The position numbers and the translations under genes were made by a program. The notes beneath the pieces are model-generated. The model saw nothing but the letters and a program-made list of their open reading frames with translations, searched no databases and was not told the origin of the DNA. Below, piece after piece: positions 62,416 to 64,000 of a DNA stretch of 64,000 nucleotides. Source of the stretch: MVRV01 sp964646755 (GTDB lineage: Bacteria; Desulfobacterota; Syntrophia; Syntrophales; Smithellaceae); assembly GCA_964646755.1 (NCBI GenBank), contig CAZYIE010000003.1, positions 62,001 through 126,000 on the forward strand, given 5' to 3'. Within the stretch, counting starts at the first letter, position 1; every line of letters starts with the position of its first letter.

Positions 62416-64000
62416 TTTTTTCCTTCCAATTCCTTCTTTACTGCCAGCCCCAGCCTTTCCAGAACATAAGGCTTTTTTACATAGGCTCCTGCACCCAGTG
62501 CCTGCGCATCATTTACCCGGTCGGATTCCGAAAATCCGCTGACGATGATCGCCTTCTGACGGGGATGTATTTCGATGATCTTCTTGTAAGTGTCCAACCC
62601 GTCCATGCCGGGGTCCATAATCATGTCTAATACCATTAAATCAACTTTAGAGTCTTTTAAGTATGCCACGGCATCTTCACCGCTGGCGGCACTCGATACA
62701 TTGTAATTGAGCGACTGGAGCATGCGCTTTGCCAGATCCCGTTGCTCCTTGACATCATCCACAATAAGTATGGATTCACCATTGCCCAGATATTCAGCTA
62801 TGGATACAGCAGAAGCTTCCTGAGTGATGTCTTCCCTGGTTACCGGGAAATAAAGGGTGAAGGTAGTTCCCTGGCCTTTTTCGCTTTCCACGTTAATGTA
62901 CCCGTTATGATCTTTTGCTGTTCCCCAGACTACAGCCAGGCCTAATCCTGTCCCGCTTCTGCCCATAATCTTCTTTGTATAAAACGGCTCAAAGATGCGT
63001 TTGAGGTCTGTTTCTGATATGCCTTCTCCTGTATCGGATACGGATAGGACAACATAATCGCCCTCCCGGATATTGTCATAGCCGGATATAGGTTTATCCA
63101 GATACTGATTGGTTGTCTTAATAGTCAACCGGCCGGCTTGAGTTATGGATTCGCCGGCATTGTCCATCAGATTGAACAATGTTTTCTCCAGATGGACGGC
63201 AGAACCGGAAATGTTCAATAAATCGGGTTCCAGATCGATATTAATTTGCACATGAGGATGATAGGCAAAAAGCTTTTGCCACTCCGGTGATTTCTGGAAA
63301 TCACTGACCAGGTTATTCAGGTTAAGCACTTTGCGACCGGATACACCCCTTCTGGCCAAAGTCAGCATGTCCTGAACAATGGCCGCCGCTCTCTGGCCTC
63401 CATCCATGATGGTGACAACATCTTCTCTCAGCGGGTTTTTCTCATCAATTTCACCAAGAACCATTTCCGCATAACCGACCACTATACCTAAAACATTGTT
63501 GAGGTCATGGGCAACTCCTCCGGCCAGCAGCCCCAAGGCTTCCATTTTCGCGGAGCGCTGGAGGCGTTCTTCCATGATACGCTTTTCTTCTTCCATTCGT
63601 TTGCGGTCGGTAATGTCGTTGTTGACCACAATAGCTCCCAGCAGATGGCCTTTATCGTCCAGCACAGGAGAGGTATGATTGAGAATAATTCTTTTCTGTC
63701 CGTCAAATGCGTCTATTTCCAGCAACTCATCGTGAACAGTTACACCTTCCTTGATAGTGTGTGCCAGAGCCCAGTAGTCGGGTGCTATCTCCTCACCCGA
63801 GGGCAGGCGGCGGGCCTTAAACACACCGTATTCCTCCATAGACACTGTGGGTTCCATTCCCCATATTTTCAAACAGGCCGGATTGCCCCGAAGAAGTTTG
63901 CCATTCTCGTCGGTAAACCACAATCCTATGGGAAGCACATCAAATATTTTATTAAGGAGAGATTCCCGCTTTGTAATTTCCTCTTCCGCCCTTCTTCGCT
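62403..64000 (-). CDS. Hybrid sensor kinase, N-terminal part outside the window
   Basis: The frame is open to the window edge. It shows a PAS domain (LPIGLWFTDENGKLLRGNPAC), His in GGVAHDLNN, GHKL motifs SDTGEGIS and GTGLGLAV, and a receiver domain with VLDMIMDPGMDGL. The C-terminal 400 residues are about three-quarters identical to the kinase at 46511-49543, including the unusual receiver end. It is a paralogue in the same neighbourhood. Sensor type is unknown because the start is missing. Confidence 0.88.
   Translation of the reverse strand, partial: RRRAEEEITKRESLLNKIFDVLPIGLWFTDENGKLLRGNPACLKIWGMEPTVSMEEYGVFKARRLPSGEEIAPDYWALAHTIKEGVTVHDELLEIDAFDGQKRIILNHTSPVLDDKGHLLGAIVVNNDITDRKRMEEEKRIMEERLQRSAKMEALGLLAGGVAHDLNNVLGIVVGYAEMVLGEIDEKNPLREDVVTIMDGGQRAAAIVQDMLTLARRGVSGRKVLNLNNLVSDFQKSPEWQKLFAYHPHVQINIDLEPDLLNISGSAVHLEKTLFNLMDNAGESITQAGRLTIKTTNQYLDKPISGYDNIREGDYVVLSVSDTGEGISETDLKRIFEPFYTKKIMGRSGTGLGLAVVWGTAKDHNGYINVESEKGQGTTFTLYFPVTREDITQEASAVSIAEYLGNGESILIVDDVKEQRDLAKRMLQSLNYNVSSAASGEDAVAYLKDSKVDLMVLDMIMDPGMDGLDTYKKIIEIHPRQKAIIVSGFSESDRVNDAQALGAGAYVKKPYVLERLGLAVKKELEGKKAED

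Noticed and set aside
1..64000. CRISPR array, tRNA or rRNA gene
   Set aside because: No regular spaced repeats or cloverleaf-like segments were seen in the intergenic regions; no rRNA-like sequence is present.

Overview
The window reads as a chromosomal segment of a strictly anaerobic, double-membraned bacterium, most likely a deltaproteobacterium (Desulfobacterota, perhaps near Syntrophales). This is inferred from gene content: NrfHA nitrite reductase, an indolepyruvate:ferredoxin oxidoreductase operon, two rubrerythrins, rubredoxin and an FprA flavoprotein, RND/TolC/OmpV envelope proteins, large hybrid PAS kinases, and a selenoprotein. Three runs of exactly ten N (1724-1733, 33195-33204, 56071-56080) interrupt genes, so this is probably a scaffolded draft or metagenome bin. 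In the two genes that can be checked, the N length does not preserve the reading frame.

Layout. 1-1.9 kb: a VWA protein and MoxR ATPase pair plus a second, diverged moxR start across a gap. 2-6.4 kb: a B12/radical-SAM protein, two orphan small proteins, decayed ends of pentapeptide-repeat proteins, and a short SelW-like selenoprotein read through an in-frame TGA at codon 11. 6.5-10.6 kb: a membrane-anchored alpha/beta hydrolase, glycerate 2-kinase and Tag glycosylase. 10.6-14.1 kb: nrfHA with a small companion gene, then an MFS transporter. 14.2-18.8 kb: a complete branched-chain amino acid ABC operon (livJHMGF order) behind a strong sigma70-type promoter. 18.8-25.4 kb: a diguanylate cyclase, a small isolated membrane protein, a DUF218 protein, mutS, and a MipA/OmpV porin-like protein. 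25.4-31.3 kb: rubrerythrin, rubredoxin and FprA (oxygen and peroxide defence), then iorBA with an FrhB-like Fe-S flavoprotein gene. 31.4-41.7 kb: an orphan antitoxin with toxin debris, thiolase, mtgA, a LysM-NlpC/P60 hydrolase, an OmpA-like lipoprotein, aconitase, isocitrate dehydrogenase, rlmN and a prohibitin-like protein. 41.8-51.1 kb: a DUF2784 protein, two giant hybrid histidine kinases and three small secreted proteins. 51.8-62.2 kb: hicB with a frameshifted hicA, a second rubrerythrin, and a tetR-tolC-tolC-MFP-RND efflux operon with small trailing genes. 62.4-64 kb: a third hybrid kinase, partial, a close paralogue of the second.

The metabolic theme is amino-acid uptake and fermentation: Liv transport, IorAB oxidising aryl-pyruvates to aryl-acyl-CoA with reduced ferredoxin, and aconitase/IDH for 2-oxoglutarate. 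Around it sit nitrite ammonification and oxidative-stress protection. The intergenic DNA is rich in small palindromic and gene-end repeats and in decayed gene fragments (livF, relE/parE, hicA, pentapeptide proteins). No tRNA, rRNA, CRISPR array, intact insertion sequence or prophage was recognised.
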